Part shown: in pieces, positions 18,421 to 27,310 of the stretch
Layout of the letters: each line of letters opens with the position of its first letter
Numbering within the stretch: the stretch's first letter is position 1
NCBI RefSeq assembly: GCF_007004095.1
Contig: NZ_VHJK01000001.1
Coordinates: forward strand, 2,050,501 to 2,114,500
From: Erythrobacter insulae
Lineage (GTDB): Bacteria > Pseudomonadota > Alphaproteobacteria > Sphingomonadales > Sphingomonadaceae
Direction: 5' to 3'
Length of the DNA: 64,000 nt
The notes under the pieces: generated by a model
The model's input: only the letters and a program-made list of their open reading frames with translations
Told to the model about the DNA's origin: nothing
The model's database searches: none
Translations under genes and position numbers: made by a program

Positions 18421-19364
18421 TCGGTTGCCCCTTCAAGCGCGGCGAGTTCTTTGGTCAACAATGCTTCAAATGCCTCGCGCGATTTTACGCCCGAGGGATC
18501 GAGTTCCCATGCGGCGAGGAAGGCGTATTCAAATTCCGGCTGACCAAAGGCGATGTAATGGGTCGAATTGGCGAGGCCGCCATAGGTCGCCTCATCGGTG
18601 CGGTAGAAAAGCGCCATGCCAAGGGCGTCCTTGTTCTCGCTTTGCGTGTCACCCCATGTCGCAACGTAACGCCACGCGCCGTCTGCGCCGCCGGATTGCA
18701 GAAACTGCGCCCCATCATGCATGACCACGCCGGTTGCCAATGGCAGCGCGCCAGTGGCCGTTACTTTGACACGGGTTAGCGGGCTGTCCGACCCGATCGA
18801 ATAATCGGCGACAAAGCCGCCAGTGCCGCCAGATGGTCCTGCTATCCCACCGGCTGAGATTGTGAAGGCGCCATCAGTCTCGCCGCTTTGCGTAATGCTG
18901 GCGGAAAGTTCTGGCACCGCGCCGAACTGTTCCGGTTGATCGCCGCGCATGATGCCGATGCCGCCAAGACCGAGGCTTGGCCCGACCTTGAGCACGTCCA
19001 TCCCCCACGGGGCGAGGGTGTGATAGCTGCCATATTCGGCAATCGTGCCAAGGGCAGGGCCCGGCGCTTGCTTGCCGAATATGTCGCTGACCAGCCGACC
19101 ATCGAGATACAGGCGATAACCAACCAGACCGTTTTCCCACCCGATCCCTTCGTAGGGCATCATGCCGTCGCCGATTTCGTGCGAGGCCGGCACTGTGAAT
19201 TCATTCACCGAAACATAGGGTGCATCCGCATTATCGCGCACGCGCAGGTCCACCATGACTGGAGCAGCGTTAATCCCGGCTTCCTCGGTCCCGCCAGATC
19301 CTGCATTGCATGCTGCTATATTGGCAGCGAAGATCAGCGTGGCTGCTATTCTTGAAGTTTTCAC
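18417..19364 (-). CDS. DUF4861 family lipoprotein
   Basis: Predicted periplasmic lipoprotein of 315 residues (lipobox IAAC, Cys19) of the DUF4861 family, recognised from RVRDNADAPYVSVNEFTVP, YEGIGWENGLVGYRLYLDGR and DIFGKQAPG. It starts with a GTG preceded by AGGAGA seven bases upstream. Members of this family recur in polysaccharide loci of marine and gut bacteria, often beside lyases or sulfatases, but I know of no settled biochemical role. Its four-base overlap with the sulfatase suggests the two products work at the same step. It has many Gly, Trp and Tyr residues typical of a beta-sandwich that binds carbohydrate. Function is left open. Confidence 0.8.
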   Translation of the reverse strand: MKTSRIAATLIFAANIAACNAGSGGTEEAGINAAPVMVDLRVRDNADAPYVSVNEFTVPASHEIGDGMMPYEGIGWENGLVGYRLYLDGRLVSDIFGKQAPGPALGTIAEYGSYHTLAPWGMDVLKVGPSLGLGGIGIMRGDQPEQFGAVPELSASITQSGETDGAFTISAGGIAGPSGGTGGFVADYSIGSDSPLTRVKVTATGALPLATGVVMHDGAQFLQSGGADGAWRYVATWGDTQSENKDALGMALFYRTDEATYGGLANSTHYIAFGQPEFEYAFLAAWELDPSGVKSREAFEALLTKELAALEGATE

Positions 19365-19411
19365 TCACAGGTCTCCTAAACGGTCAAAGCGTTGGCGCAT
19401 CGCCGGCCGCA

Positions 19412-21058
19412 TTATCCTTCCGCGGCTGCTTCTCGTCTCACGAGCAATATCGCAAACACGAAATAGGTCACCGTTGGCCAAATGATCAGGGACTGGAACC
19501 GCGCCAGATCGCCCGATGTCAAAGCGGAAATTCCCAGAGCAATCGCGACCAGAAGCGAAAGGCTTGCCCCGATCAGAAACAACCGGTTGGTGTTCGATGA
19601 TGCAAGTTGGGGCTTTGCGTGACTGTCCAGAAACGCTTCCTCCGCTTTACGGCGGTTGTTTTCGGCCTGTTCAGAGGCTGCGAGCTGCGATGCATCGACC
19701 GCCTTGGCCCCCATTGCCGATGCCAACAACGGATACAGAAGCAGGGCGGTAAGCCATGCTGGCACGAACAGGAACAGCACGTGTACGCCAAATTGGTATC
19801 CGAGCAGCGCGGCAACGCCTACGCTTGCGATCCAGGTCAAAAGGGCGGGCGTGTTGAGCGCTGCTCCGGTTGCGATGCGCCAGTAGCGCGTCAGACCAAG
19901 CTTCTTGAACAGGAAATGTTCTGCGAAAATCAGGCCGCCAATCGGCGCCATGACCAGCGCCATGATGCCGAGGAAATCGAGCAGCCGCGTGAACACAAAC
20001 GGGAAGCACGCGATGATCGTCGTGATCACGCCAACAACCAGCGTAACCCTCTCGCGCGACCATGCCGGGTGGAGCGACTGGAACGCCAGACCCGACCGGT
20101 AAATAGTCGGGTTGGAAGTCGTCCAGCCTGCAACGATAACAGCAAGAATGCCGATGGGGCCTAGCGCCTGAAACGCGACTTCGCCTGCATCCATAGAGGT
20201 TAGGGGCTGCTGAAGGATCATCGCCGCGCCAGCGCCCATGATGCCCGCCGCAAGCCATGCCGCGAAATGGCCAATGAACATGCCGAGTGACGAATACCAA
20301 GCATAAGAAGAGCGGCGTGCAAAGCGCAGGATCGACATGTCACCCAACCCGCCATGGAACGCGAGGTTCGCTCCCCATGCGATGGCGACGACATGCCAGA
20401 AACCCATGTCGGTGCCCTGGTCGATCCAGATGCTGGTCTCTGCCAGATTCAAGAAGTCGCCATAGCTGCCGATGCTTGAAACCGAAGGTGTTCCGGCGAG
20501 GATTACCGGCAACAGCGCCGCTCCGCCGACAAAGAACATGGCGATCATCCACGGCGCGGCGACTTCAGAAAAACGCGCGACGAAGCTGAACCCGCGCATG
20601 GCAGCGAAGGAAACGACTGCGCCTACACCAAGGGCGATAAGCACAAAGGTCATGCTGGTGGGATACCATTCGACCTGCGGAGGAATACCGAAGAGAATGC
20701 GGACCGCACTTGCCGAAACGGTAATCATCGCCCCGGCCAGAATGCAGAACAGGATCCCGTTGATGACGCTGTAGATCTTGATGAAGCCGGGACCGGCGAT
20801 TTTTTCAAGATAGGCATAGAGAGTTAACCGCGTTTCTGTCGCGATAGGAGCGCAAATCAGCACCCAGCTCAGCACTGCGAGCAGGTTGCCCACAAGTAGG
20901 CCGGCAATGACGTCTCCTGCGCCAACACCCCAAGAAACGAACATGGCGCCAATAACGAACTCTGTCCCGGCGACATGCTCACCCGCGTAGGATGCCGCAA
21001 AATATCGGCCCGGCTTAAGCGCCGCCGGTGCAACCGGCTCGCGTTCGAATTCTTCCAT
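19412..21058 (-). CDS. NCS1-family (purine/cytosine permease-like) transporter
   Basis: Inner membrane transporter of 548 residues with about 12 hydrophobic segments. The start at 21058 (MEEFEREPV) was chosen for its GGGGAGAG ribosome site. GEHVAGTEFVIGAMFVSWGVGAGD is the NCS1-type first helix, and the rest follows the nucleobase:cation symporter fold, with a long cytoplasmic tail rich in Ala and Glu (about 455-500). Classical members take up cytosine, allantoin or hydantoins. Here it stands between a TRAP transporter and DUF4861/sulfatase genes, so a sugar-related substrate may apply. The 113 bases before it hold an inverted repeat, so it may have its own promoter. Family call is good; substrate is unknown. 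Confidence 0.8.
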   Translation of the reverse strand: MEEFEREPVAPAALKPGRYFAASYAGEHVAGTEFVIGAMFVSWGVGAGDVIAGLLVGNLLAVLSWVLICAPIATETRLTLYAYLEKIAGPGFIKIYSVINGILFCILAGAMITVSASAVRILFGIPPQVEWYPTSMTFVLIALGVGAVVSFAAMRGFSFVARFSEVAAPWMIAMFFVGGAALLPVILAGTPSVSSIGSYGDFLNLAETSIWIDQGTDMGFWHVVAIAWGANLAFHGGLGDMSILRFARRSSYAWYSSLGMFIGHFAAWLAAGIMGAGAAMILQQPLTSMDAGEVAFQALGPIGILAVIVAGWTTSNPTIYRSGLAFQSLHPAWSRERVTLVVGVITTIIACFPFVFTRLLDFLGIMALVMAPIGGLIFAEHFLFKKLGLTRYWRIATGAALNTPALLTWIASVGVAALLGYQFGVHVLFLFVPAWLTALLLYPLLASAMGAKAVDASQLAASEQAENNRRKAEEAFLDSHAKPQLASSNTNRLFLIGASLSLLVAIALGISALTSGDLARFQSLIIWPTVTYFVFAILLVRREAAAEG

Positions 21059-21080
21059 GTGCTCTCCCCTCGTATTCTTT

Positions 21081-21101
21081 AAGCGAGAGATTAGCTCGCT
21101 T
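21081..21101. promoter_or_regulatory. Inverted repeat upstream of the NCS1-type permease
   Basis: AAGCGAG (21081-21087) and CTCGCTT (21095-21101) form a perfect 7-bp inverted repeat with a 7-base spacer, 23 bases before the permease start. Further repeats of GATCA occur at about 21120-21160. These could be operators for a promoter inside the transporter cluster or a hairpin separating the TRAP genes from those after them. Confidence 0.35.
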
Positions 21102-21171
21102 TCCTCTCGATGCAAGAAAATGATCGAAAGTGATCAAAAAAGATTATTGATCGCGAATGCGCTGTTTCGCC

Positions 21172-22467
21172 TTACATCATGCCAAAGAAGCGCGGCAATG
21201 CCTCTGACAATGCGGGAACAGCGGTGGTCACTGCCAGCGCCGCAAGCATCGCGAGATAAAGCGGGATCATCGGTTTGATCATCGCGGCGACTTTCGTCTG
21301 GCCGACTGCGGCCCCGACAAACAAAACCGTTCCCACAGGAGGAGTGCACAATCCGATCGAGAGGTTGAAAATTAGAATCATCCCAAAGTGCACCGGCGAA
21401 ATGCCCAGAGCCACCGCGACAGGCAGCAGGATGGGAGTGAAGATCAAAATTGCCGGAGTGATGTCGAGGAACGCTCCAACAATTAGCAAGACGACATTGA
21501 TCAAAAGCAGCAGCAGGAGCGGATTGTCTGAAATAGTCAGCAGTCCATCGGCAATGGCGCCAGGCATACCGGAATAAGCCAGCATCCATGCCATGCCGGT
21601 CGACGCTGCTATCAGGAACAGCACAATCCCGGTTGTCTCCGCCGATTTGATGATCACACCCGGTAAATCTTTCCAGGCCATTTCGCGGTGCAGGAATATA
21701 CCAAGGATCAGCGAATAGACGACCGCGAAGGCGCTGGCTTCCGTTGCGGTAAAGATACCCGATACGATCCCACCAACCACGATGACGAGCATTGCGATGC
21801 TGGGGATGGCCGGGATAACAGTGCGAATGGACTCCTTGAACGGCAGCCGTTCGGAAACTGGATAATTCTCTTTCTTGGCAATAATCACTGCCGCGATGAC
21901 CAAACAAAGACCAGCGAGCAAGCCGGGGCCATATCCAGCCAAGAACAACGCTCCGATGGAAACGCCCCCTGCGGCGACGGCATAGACGATCATCACATTG
22001 GAGGGCGGAATCAGCAGGCCTAGGATCGATGCAGAGGTCGTAACCGAAGCGGCGAAAGGCGCATCATAGCCTTCTTTTTTCATCGCAGGCACCATGAACG
22101 AACCGATTGCCGATGTTGCAGCAACGGCCGATCCGGAAACTGAACCGAACAGCATGCTGGAAATAATGCTGACGACGGCAAGACCTCCGGGAAGGGCGCC
22201 GATCAATCCTTTGGCGGCATCGATCAGCCGCCTTGCAACGCCGCCTGCTCCCATCAAGTAACCGCTTAGAATAAAGAAGGGGATGGCCAGGAGGGTAAAG
22301 CTGTCGAGGCCGGCAACCATACGCTGCGCCATGGTGGTCGTAGCGGGATCGAACGGCATGATCGAAACCAGCGCGGCCATCGTGGAAAGTCCGATCGCAA
22401 ATCCGATCGGCACGTTAAGCGCGACCAAGACGAAGAATACAAGGACGAGGATAAGTCCGGTCGTCAT
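21172..22467 (-). CDS. dctM: TRAP transporter large membrane subunit (DctM)
   Basis: Large permease subunit of a tripartite ATP-independent periplasmic transporter, 431 residues with about 12 membrane segments. Family features include NVPIGFAIGLSTM near the N-terminus, the central AGGVSIGALFLAGYGPGL and LCTPPVGTVLFVG near the end. Its ATG overlaps the stop of the small subunit gene by four bases. With the neighbouring DctQ and DctP it should drive sodium-coupled uptake of an acidic monosaccharide or oligosaccharide. In this setting an unsaturated or plain uronate, or its keto form, is the most natural substrate, but this is inferred only from the company of KduI, GH105 and lyases. Confidence 0.93.
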   Translation of the reverse strand: MTTGLILVLVFFVLVALNVPIGFAIGLSTMAALVSIMPFDPATTTMAQRMVAGLDSFTLLAIPFFILSGYLMGAGGVARRLIDAAKGLIGALPGGLAVVSIISSMLFGSVSGSAVAATSAIGSFMVPAMKKEGYDAPFAASVTTSASILGLLIPPSNVMIVYAVAAGGVSIGALFLAGYGPGLLAGLCLVIAAVIIAKKENYPVSERLPFKESIRTVIPAIPSIAMLVIVVGGIVSGIFTATEASAFAVVYSLILGIFLHREMAWKDLPGVIIKSAETTGIVLFLIAASTGMAWMLAYSGMPGAIADGLLTISDNPLLLLLLINVVLLIVGAFLDITPAILIFTPILLPVAVALGISPVHFGMILIFNLSIGLCTPPVGTVLFVGAAVGQTKVAAMIKPMIPLYLAMLAALAVTTAVPALSEALPRFFGMM

Positions 22468-22958
22468 TGGACGTCTCCTTCTATGGTCTCTGTTTCGGTT
22501 GCAGCGCCTTCAAGCATGAATGAAATCGCGAAATAGGCGATTACCAGACCGCATACGGGCATGATGCTGTAAATGGTCCACATGGGCAGGCCAAGTGCGG
22601 CCGAGGTCTGGCCCAGCGTCGCGGTCACATTGACCAGCAATCCTCCGCCATAGACCATGACCGTCAAAGCGAATGCTGCGCATGCAACCCAGATCGCGCG
22701 CGCCGACACCTTTCGCCCGGACGGGGACAGTCTGGCTGAAATGAGATCCACGCCCACATGCATGCGTTTGGCAAATGCATACGCCATCGAGACCATGCCT
22801 AACCAGATCAAGAGGAAGCGGGCGATTTCCTCGGTTGCCGAGCTGGGTGCTTCCAGCACATATCGACCGATCACCTGCCAAATCACAGTGAGCACGGTGG
22901 CGCTGAACAAAAAGACCAGAAAACCGCCGAGTGCCTTTTCTATGAATGTTCGCATCAT
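22464..22958 (-). CDS. dctQ: TRAP transporter small membrane subunit (DctQ)
   Basis: Small membrane subunit of 164 residues with four predicted helices. RYVLEAPSSATEEIARFLLIWLG is the typical DctQ second-helix region, followed by AYAFAKRMHVGVDLI. It overlaps dctP by four bases on one side and dctM by four on the other, which is the usual P-Q-M order. It forms the membrane complex with DctM that receives substrate from DctP. Confidence 0.92.
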   Translation of the reverse strand: MMRTFIEKALGGFLVFLFSATVLTVIWQVIGRYVLEAPSSATEEIARFLLIWLGMVSMAYAFAKRMHVGVDLISARLSPSGRKVSARAIWVACAAFALTVMVYGGGLLVNVTATLGQTSAALGLPMWTIYSIMPVCGLVIAYFAISFMLEGAATETETIEGDVQ

Positions 22959-23974
22959 GCAGTCTCCGACATGGCTTCGATCCGGGCCGCAAGGTCACCA
23001 ATCCGTGTTCCATTGAAGCTCGCTTTGAATTCGGCAACGGCAGCGCGGAATGGCGCCTTGTCAGGCCGATTGATGGCAACTCCGCTTGCCTCGATTTCGG
23101 CGAGAGCGTCATCCGATGCCTTGCGCCACAATTCCCGCTGGTAACTTTCCGAAGCGGCCATCGCCTCGTTAGCCCACCCTTGCTGCTCTTCGTTCAGGCC
23201 ATCCCATACGCTCTGACTCATCACCACGATATCAGGGGCGCTGACATGCTCATCAAGTGAGTAGAATTTGCACACCTCATGGTGCCGGGCGCTGAGCACA
23301 CTGGGCGGGTTGTTTTCCGCCCCGTTGACCACGCCTTGCTGCAATGCGGCGTAAAGCTCGCCAAAGGCAATCGGAGTGGCCGCTCCGCCAAAGGTCTCAA
23401 CAGTCTTGATCAGGGCTTCGCTAGGCAACACGCGCAGCGTCTTGCCACGGATATCATCCGGCGTGTTTACTGGGCCATCCGTCATATAAAAACTTCGGGC
23501 ACCAGCGTCGTAATGCCCCATCCCCTTCAGAAGGATCTTGCCTAACCCGCCGAGCATTTCTTGACCGATTTCGCTTTGGACGACGCGCCTTTGGTGTTCG
23601 CTATCGTCAAAAAGATAGGGCAGCGAATATACGCCCATGTCCGGCGCGAAATTTTCGAGCGATAGCGACGAAACCTTGGTCATCGAGATGGCGCCAAGTT
23701 GGACAAGTTCGACCAGTTCGCGTTCGGTTCCAAGCTGGGCGTTTGGGAAAATTTCTACGGCGAGTGTCGATCCCGAAAGACGAATCAATTCATCACGAAA
23801 TCGGGCCATTGCCAAGTGGACCGGATGCTGTTCATCCAGCGTATGCGCCAGCGTGATGCGATTGGACGCGCCCAGGCTCGCGCAGCCCGGCAACAACCCT
23901 GCGAGGCCTGCAACGGACAGCATCTGCAGATGCCGACGCCTTGATTGGACCAGCAAATTCCCTCTCCCTGCCAT
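22955..23974 (-). CDS. dctP: TRAP transporter substrate-binding protein (DctP), lipoprotein
   Basis: Periplasmic binding protein of 339 residues that delivers substrate to the DctQM permease. The N-terminus holds a lipoprotein signal (LLPGC, near residue 31) after a basic stretch, so it is tethered rather than free. DctP features include the start of the mature domain ITLAHTLDEQHPVHLA, the selectivity-helix region KTLRVLPSEALIKTVETFGG (the Arg normally binds the ligand carboxylate) and NGAENNPPS. That pattern fits sugar-acid binding. It is first in the minus-strand transporter operon and divergent from the LacI-type regulator 159 bases away, a classic regulator-target arrangement. Confidence 0.92.
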   Translation of the reverse strand: MAGRGNLLVQSRRRHLQMLSVAGLAGLLPGCASLGASNRITLAHTLDEQHPVHLAMARFRDELIRLSGSTLAVEIFPNAQLGTERELVELVQLGAISMTKVSSLSLENFAPDMGVYSLPYLFDDSEHQRRVVQSEIGQEMLGGLGKILLKGMGHYDAGARSFYMTDGPVNTPDDIRGKTLRVLPSEALIKTVETFGGAATPIAFGELYAALQQGVVNGAENNPPSVLSARHHEVCKFYSLDEHVSAPDIVVMSQSVWDGLNEEQQGWANEAMAASESYQRELWRKASDDALAEIEASGVAINRPDKAPFRAAVAEFKASFNGTRIGDLAARIEAMSETA

Positions 23975-24011
23975 CTTTGATCTTGCCTGCCATCACAGGT
24001 CAGATCATCAG

Positions 24012-24026
24012 TGGTAACCGGTGTCA
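24012..24026. promoter_or_regulatory. Candidate LacI-type operator between dctP and lacI-family gene
   Basis: TGGTAACCGGTGTCA contains the palindromic core ACCGGT with partly symmetric flanks, the kind of central-CG palindrome bound by LacI-family proteins. It lies 38 bases upstream of dctP and 108 upstream of the regulator. A looser repeat, TCATA (24024-24028) with TATGA (24040-24044), overlaps it. No site of the same sequence was found before the other operons, which weakens the call. Confidence 0.35.
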
Positions 24027-24133
24027 TATTTTCTGCAAGTATGATTTGTGAGATTGCCATGATTAATTGAAGGTGACAGTGCAGGGCAGACGTAATTCAC
24101 TGTTCGTCCGAAGCCTGACATAAGGGGCAAGCA

Positions 24134-25183
24134 ATGACAGATGCCGGCGAAAATTCGCAAAATCAGAGCACGCCCACAATTAACGATGTGGCGGCAATGG
24201 CGGGCGTTTCCAAAAAGACAGTCAGCCGGTTTATCAACAATTCGCCATTGATGAGCGCTGCCACTCGCGAAAAAGTCTCGGATGCGATTGATAAGTTGGG
24301 CTATGTGCCCAACCCGCAGGCGCGCGCGCTTGCCTTGCGCCGCAACTTCATGATTGCGCTGCTGCATGACAACCCAAACGGGCAGACTGTGCTTAACTTT
24401 CAGAAAGGCGTTCTATCCGCGATCAGGGATACCGACCTTGCGCTTGCTGTTCGGCCGGTTGATCGCACGTCCGACGATCTGCTTGATGATATCGAGACGT
24501 TCCTGACCAAGCAGCGACCGCTGGGCGTGCTGATCCTGCCGCCGATTTCTGAACGCGACGAGATAGTCGATCTGTGTAAGCGCCTCGACGTTGCATATAT
24601 ACGGGTTGGTTCGACCGTGCTTGATGAGCATTCCCGCTGTGTCGCCTCCAATGATCGTGCAATCGTCCAGGAAATGGTCGCGGCCCTCATTAAACAAGGG
24701 CACTCAAGGATCGGTTTTGTCAGAGGGCCTGATGGTTTCAGGTCGCCGCTCGAACGCGAAAACGGCTTCCTTGATGCATTGGGCGAGGCCGGCCTTCAGC
24801 CGGATCCGGGTTTGATGGTGAAGGGCAATTACCGTTTCCAGTCCGGTCTGACCGCGGGCTTTGAATTGCTCAAGCGTACGGATCGTCCCAGTGCGATATT
24901 CGCCAGCAACGACGAAATGGCCTCCGGTATTCTCCACGCTGCCCATGCACTGGGAATTGCTGTTCCTGATGAGTTGGCGATTGTCGGATTCGATGACACC
25001 GCCACGGCATCCCACGTCTGGCCGCCTCTCACGACTGTGCATTGGCCGATTGAGGAGATGGGCCGACTGGCGGCGATGAAACTGGTGCCGGAATTTTTGG
25101 GCGAAGGCGTTGCCAAGCTTGATCTGGAACAAGTGATCGTGCCGTCGCACATTGTTGAAAGGGCTTCGGCCCGGCTCAGCTGA
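24134..25183 (+). CDS. LacI-family transcriptional regulator
   Basis: Repressor of 349 residues with an N-terminal helix-turn-helix (about 15-34, TINDVAAMAGVSKKTVSRF) and hinge region (NPQARALAL), followed by a periplasmic-binding-protein-like sensor domain with FASNDEMASGILHAA and AIVGFDDTATASHVWPPL. The size is normal. It is divergent from the TRAP operon and probably controls it and perhaps the wider locus, with an oligosaccharide or uronate product as inducer. The ATG has only a weak purine-rich ribosome site (AAGGGGCAAGC). Regulation of distant operons is not shown by repeated sites that I could see. Confidence 0.93.
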   Translation: MTDAGENSQNQSTPTINDVAAMAGVSKKTVSRFINNSPLMSAATREKVSDAIDKLGYVPNPQARALALRRNFMIALLHDNPNGQTVLNFQKGVLSAIRDTDLALAVRPVDRTSDDLLDDIETFLTKQRPLGVLILPPISERDEIVDLCKRLDVAYIRVGSTVLDEHSRCVASNDRAIVQEMVAALIKQGHSRIGFVRGPDGFRSPLERENGFLDALGEAGLQPDPGLMVKGNYRFQSGLTAGFELLKRTDRPSAIFASNDEMASGILHAAHALGIAVPDELAIVGFDDTATASHVWPPLTTVHWPIEEMGRLAAMKLVPEFLGEGVAKLDLEQVIVPSHIVERASARLS

Positions 25184-25347
25184 TAGGCTGCGCTGGCCCT
25201 GTATCTTCATGGCGGGGCTATTGTACCAGCAATCAAAATCCGACAATATCGCTCAAGAGTGATCTTAAACGGCGTGGCGCTGGCCGCTTGGGCTCGATTG
25301 TGGCCCGGTCTCCGGTGCGGTCGTTGGAATCGGACCTTGGAGTGACA

Positions 25348-27285
25348 GTGGCAAAATCTTATCAAACTTCGATCCTGTGGGCTGCTGCGGCGCTGGTGTC
25401 GCTTGGTCCGTCCGTTGCGCCGCTTTCAGCGCAGAATCGGCCGGACCTGTTCTTTGGCCCGGCTGATCATGCACAGATCGAAGCGCGCTCACAAAGCCTG
25501 CCTTGGCTTCGGAAGGCGAGAGCGGAAATCTTACGCAAAGCCGATGCGTTTCTTGTGACTCCGACCGATCCTTATCCTCTTGTATCGAACCAAAACGCCT
25601 TGGGCACGGCAGGGCGCGCGTTGCAAAACCGCCTCGGCACATTGGGGTTCGCGACATATCTGACAGGCGATCCGCGCTATGCGGCGAAGGGGCGAGAAAT
25701 CCTGCTTTCGGTGGTCCGCCAGACGCAGCCGCGTAACAAGGAGCATTGGCAAAGCCATCTGCAACAGGGGGACGCCGCACAGGCTTTCGCCATTGGCTAT
25801 GACTGGCTTTACGGCACCCTGAGTGATGCCGAGCGCGCAGAAGTTCGCGCCGAGATGGAAGAGATCGGTACAATCCTGTTCGAGGTGAACACGGCCTGGG
25901 GTAAGGACGCGCCCGGCGTTTCTTCGTCGAACCACAATTCAGTGCATTTTGGCGGGCTCGGCCTTGTTGCCCTTGCGCTGGGTGACAAACTGGAATGGGT
26001 TGAGATGGCGACCCGGCGCACGCGGGCTTTTTTCCAAACTTTTGCTGACCCTACCGGCTACGCTACCGAAGGCGTCCATTATGTCGGATACGGGCTGGGC
26101 GGCGCTGTGCCTTTTTCGATGGCATTGAAGCGTCACGGCGGCCCTGATCTGCTCGCTGAAGCGGACGAAGTATTGGCGCTCGCGGGCGATCAGATGGTTT
26201 GGAAACTGCTGCCTTTTGATGGCTTGATGTTGCCGCTCAACGACAATTTTGACCGCCCGGCAGAGATCGCGGCTCTTGTCGGGACATTGCGCCACAATCG
26301 CGGCGACCAACTTTGGGCGACGCTTGAAAGTTTGGAGAAGTCGGGATCGACCGATGAGCTGGGGTCTTATTTCGGCATATCTTACACCGCGCCGTTTCTG
26401 TTCGTGTGGGGCGATAAGCCTGTGCGGCCAGTGGACCCGGTTGCGGCCGGACTTGGGCTGGGTCACCGGTTTGAATCGGGGCGTGTCTTTCTGCGTGACA
26501 CATGGACCGGAGAAGATGCGGCCCATGTCTCGTTTAAATCCGGTTATGACAAGCACCGCGGGCACGACCATCAGGATGAAAACTCGGTCACCTTCTACGC
26601 CAAAGGCGAAGGCTTTCTGATTGATCCGCAATATTGGCTCGAGCGGAGCGACGCGCACACAACGCTCAAGATTGACGGGGCTGAGCAAATCAAGGGCGGT
26701 GACGGGCGGATCGTCGAATATCGCGAGGATGAACGCGGCGCGTTTGTTCGCGGGCAAGCGGAAGAGGCCTACGATTTTGACGCGGCGTTTGTAGGGCAGG
26801 CGGACCGTAAACTCTATTTTGTGCGGACCCCGCGCCCGTATATCCTGTTCCGCGATGATGCGCGGACCGAAAACAGCGGGACGAAACCGTTTGAAAGCCG
26901 CTACGCCACCTATCCGGGTAACCGCGTGGAGCAGTCCGGTGATGCGGTGATCATCCATGGTGAGCGCACTGGCAGCAAGGCAATGCTAGCCGTTTATTCG
27001 GGAACCGAGCAGCTCCGCGTAAGCGAGGACGACCTGAGCGAGGTTACGCTGATCCGGCGGCGCACCGAATTCCGCTATGACGAATACCTCAGGCGTATCG
27101 CAGCCCGTTTTGAGGCCGAAAGTCCCGAACTGATCAGTCTGGTCGTGCCGTTCGAAGGCGAGGTACCGCCTTCGGTCGAAGTGCGCGCCGGGTCAGCGCG
27201 CTATAGCTTTGAAGTGAAAGTCACATTTGCAGACGGAAACAGCGACACTTTGTGGGTCGGTGAAGACAATATCATGCTGCGTTAG
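25348..27285 (+). CDS. Heparinase II/III-like polysaccharide lyase
   Basis: Exported lyase-like protein of about 645 residues with an alpha/alpha toroid and a C-terminal beta-sandwich. The GTG at 25348 was chosen because GGAG lies five bases upstream and it gives a clean signal peptide (cleaved after LSAQ); TTG or GTG codons further upstream are less likely. The catalytic region contains Asn195, His196 and His200 (SNHNSVHFGG), and the sandwich has HRGHDHQDENSVTF (His403, His406, His408), the Heparinase_II signature. Such enzymes cut uronic-acid polymers by beta-elimination, giving unsaturated ends for GH105. It leads a plus-strand group with a BNR_4 lyase candidate and a GH5. The exact PL family is not assigned. 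Confidence 0.85.
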   Translation: MAKSYQTSILWAAAALVSLGPSVAPLSAQNRPDLFFGPADHAQIEARSQSLPWLRKARAEILRKADAFLVTPTDPYPLVSNQNALGTAGRALQNRLGTLGFATYLTGDPRYAAKGREILLSVVRQTQPRNKEHWQSHLQQGDAAQAFAIGYDWLYGTLSDAERAEVRAEMEEIGTILFEVNTAWGKDAPGVSSSNHNSVHFGGLGLVALALGDKLEWVEMATRRTRAFFQTFADPTGYATEGVHYVGYGLGGAVPFSMALKRHGGPDLLAEADEVLALAGDQMVWKLLPFDGLMLPLNDNFDRPAEIAALVGTLRHNRGDQLWATLESLEKSGSTDELGSYFGISYTAPFLFVWGDKPVRPVDPVAAGLGLGHRFESGRVFLRDTWTGEDAAHVSFKSGYDKHRGHDHQDENSVTFYAKGEGFLIDPQYWLERSDAHTTLKIDGAEQIKGGDGRIVEYREDERGAFVRGQAEEAYDFDAAFVGQADRKLYFVRTPRPYILFRDDARTENSGTKPFESRYATYPGNRVEQSGDAVIIHGERTGSKAMLAVYSGTEQLRVSEDDLSEVTLIRRRTEFRYDEYLRRIAARFEAESPELISLVVPFEGEVPPSVEVRAGSARYSFEVKVTFADGNSDTLWVGEDNIMLR

Positions 27286-27310
27286 GCAGTCAGAATGGGA
27301 AAGGGTTCAC

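Noticed and set aside
17581..18543. A 320-codon open frame on the plus strand
   Set aside because: It lies opposite the sulfatase, whose motifs, signal peptide and overlap with DUF4861 are clear; the plus-strand translation has no recognisable domain.
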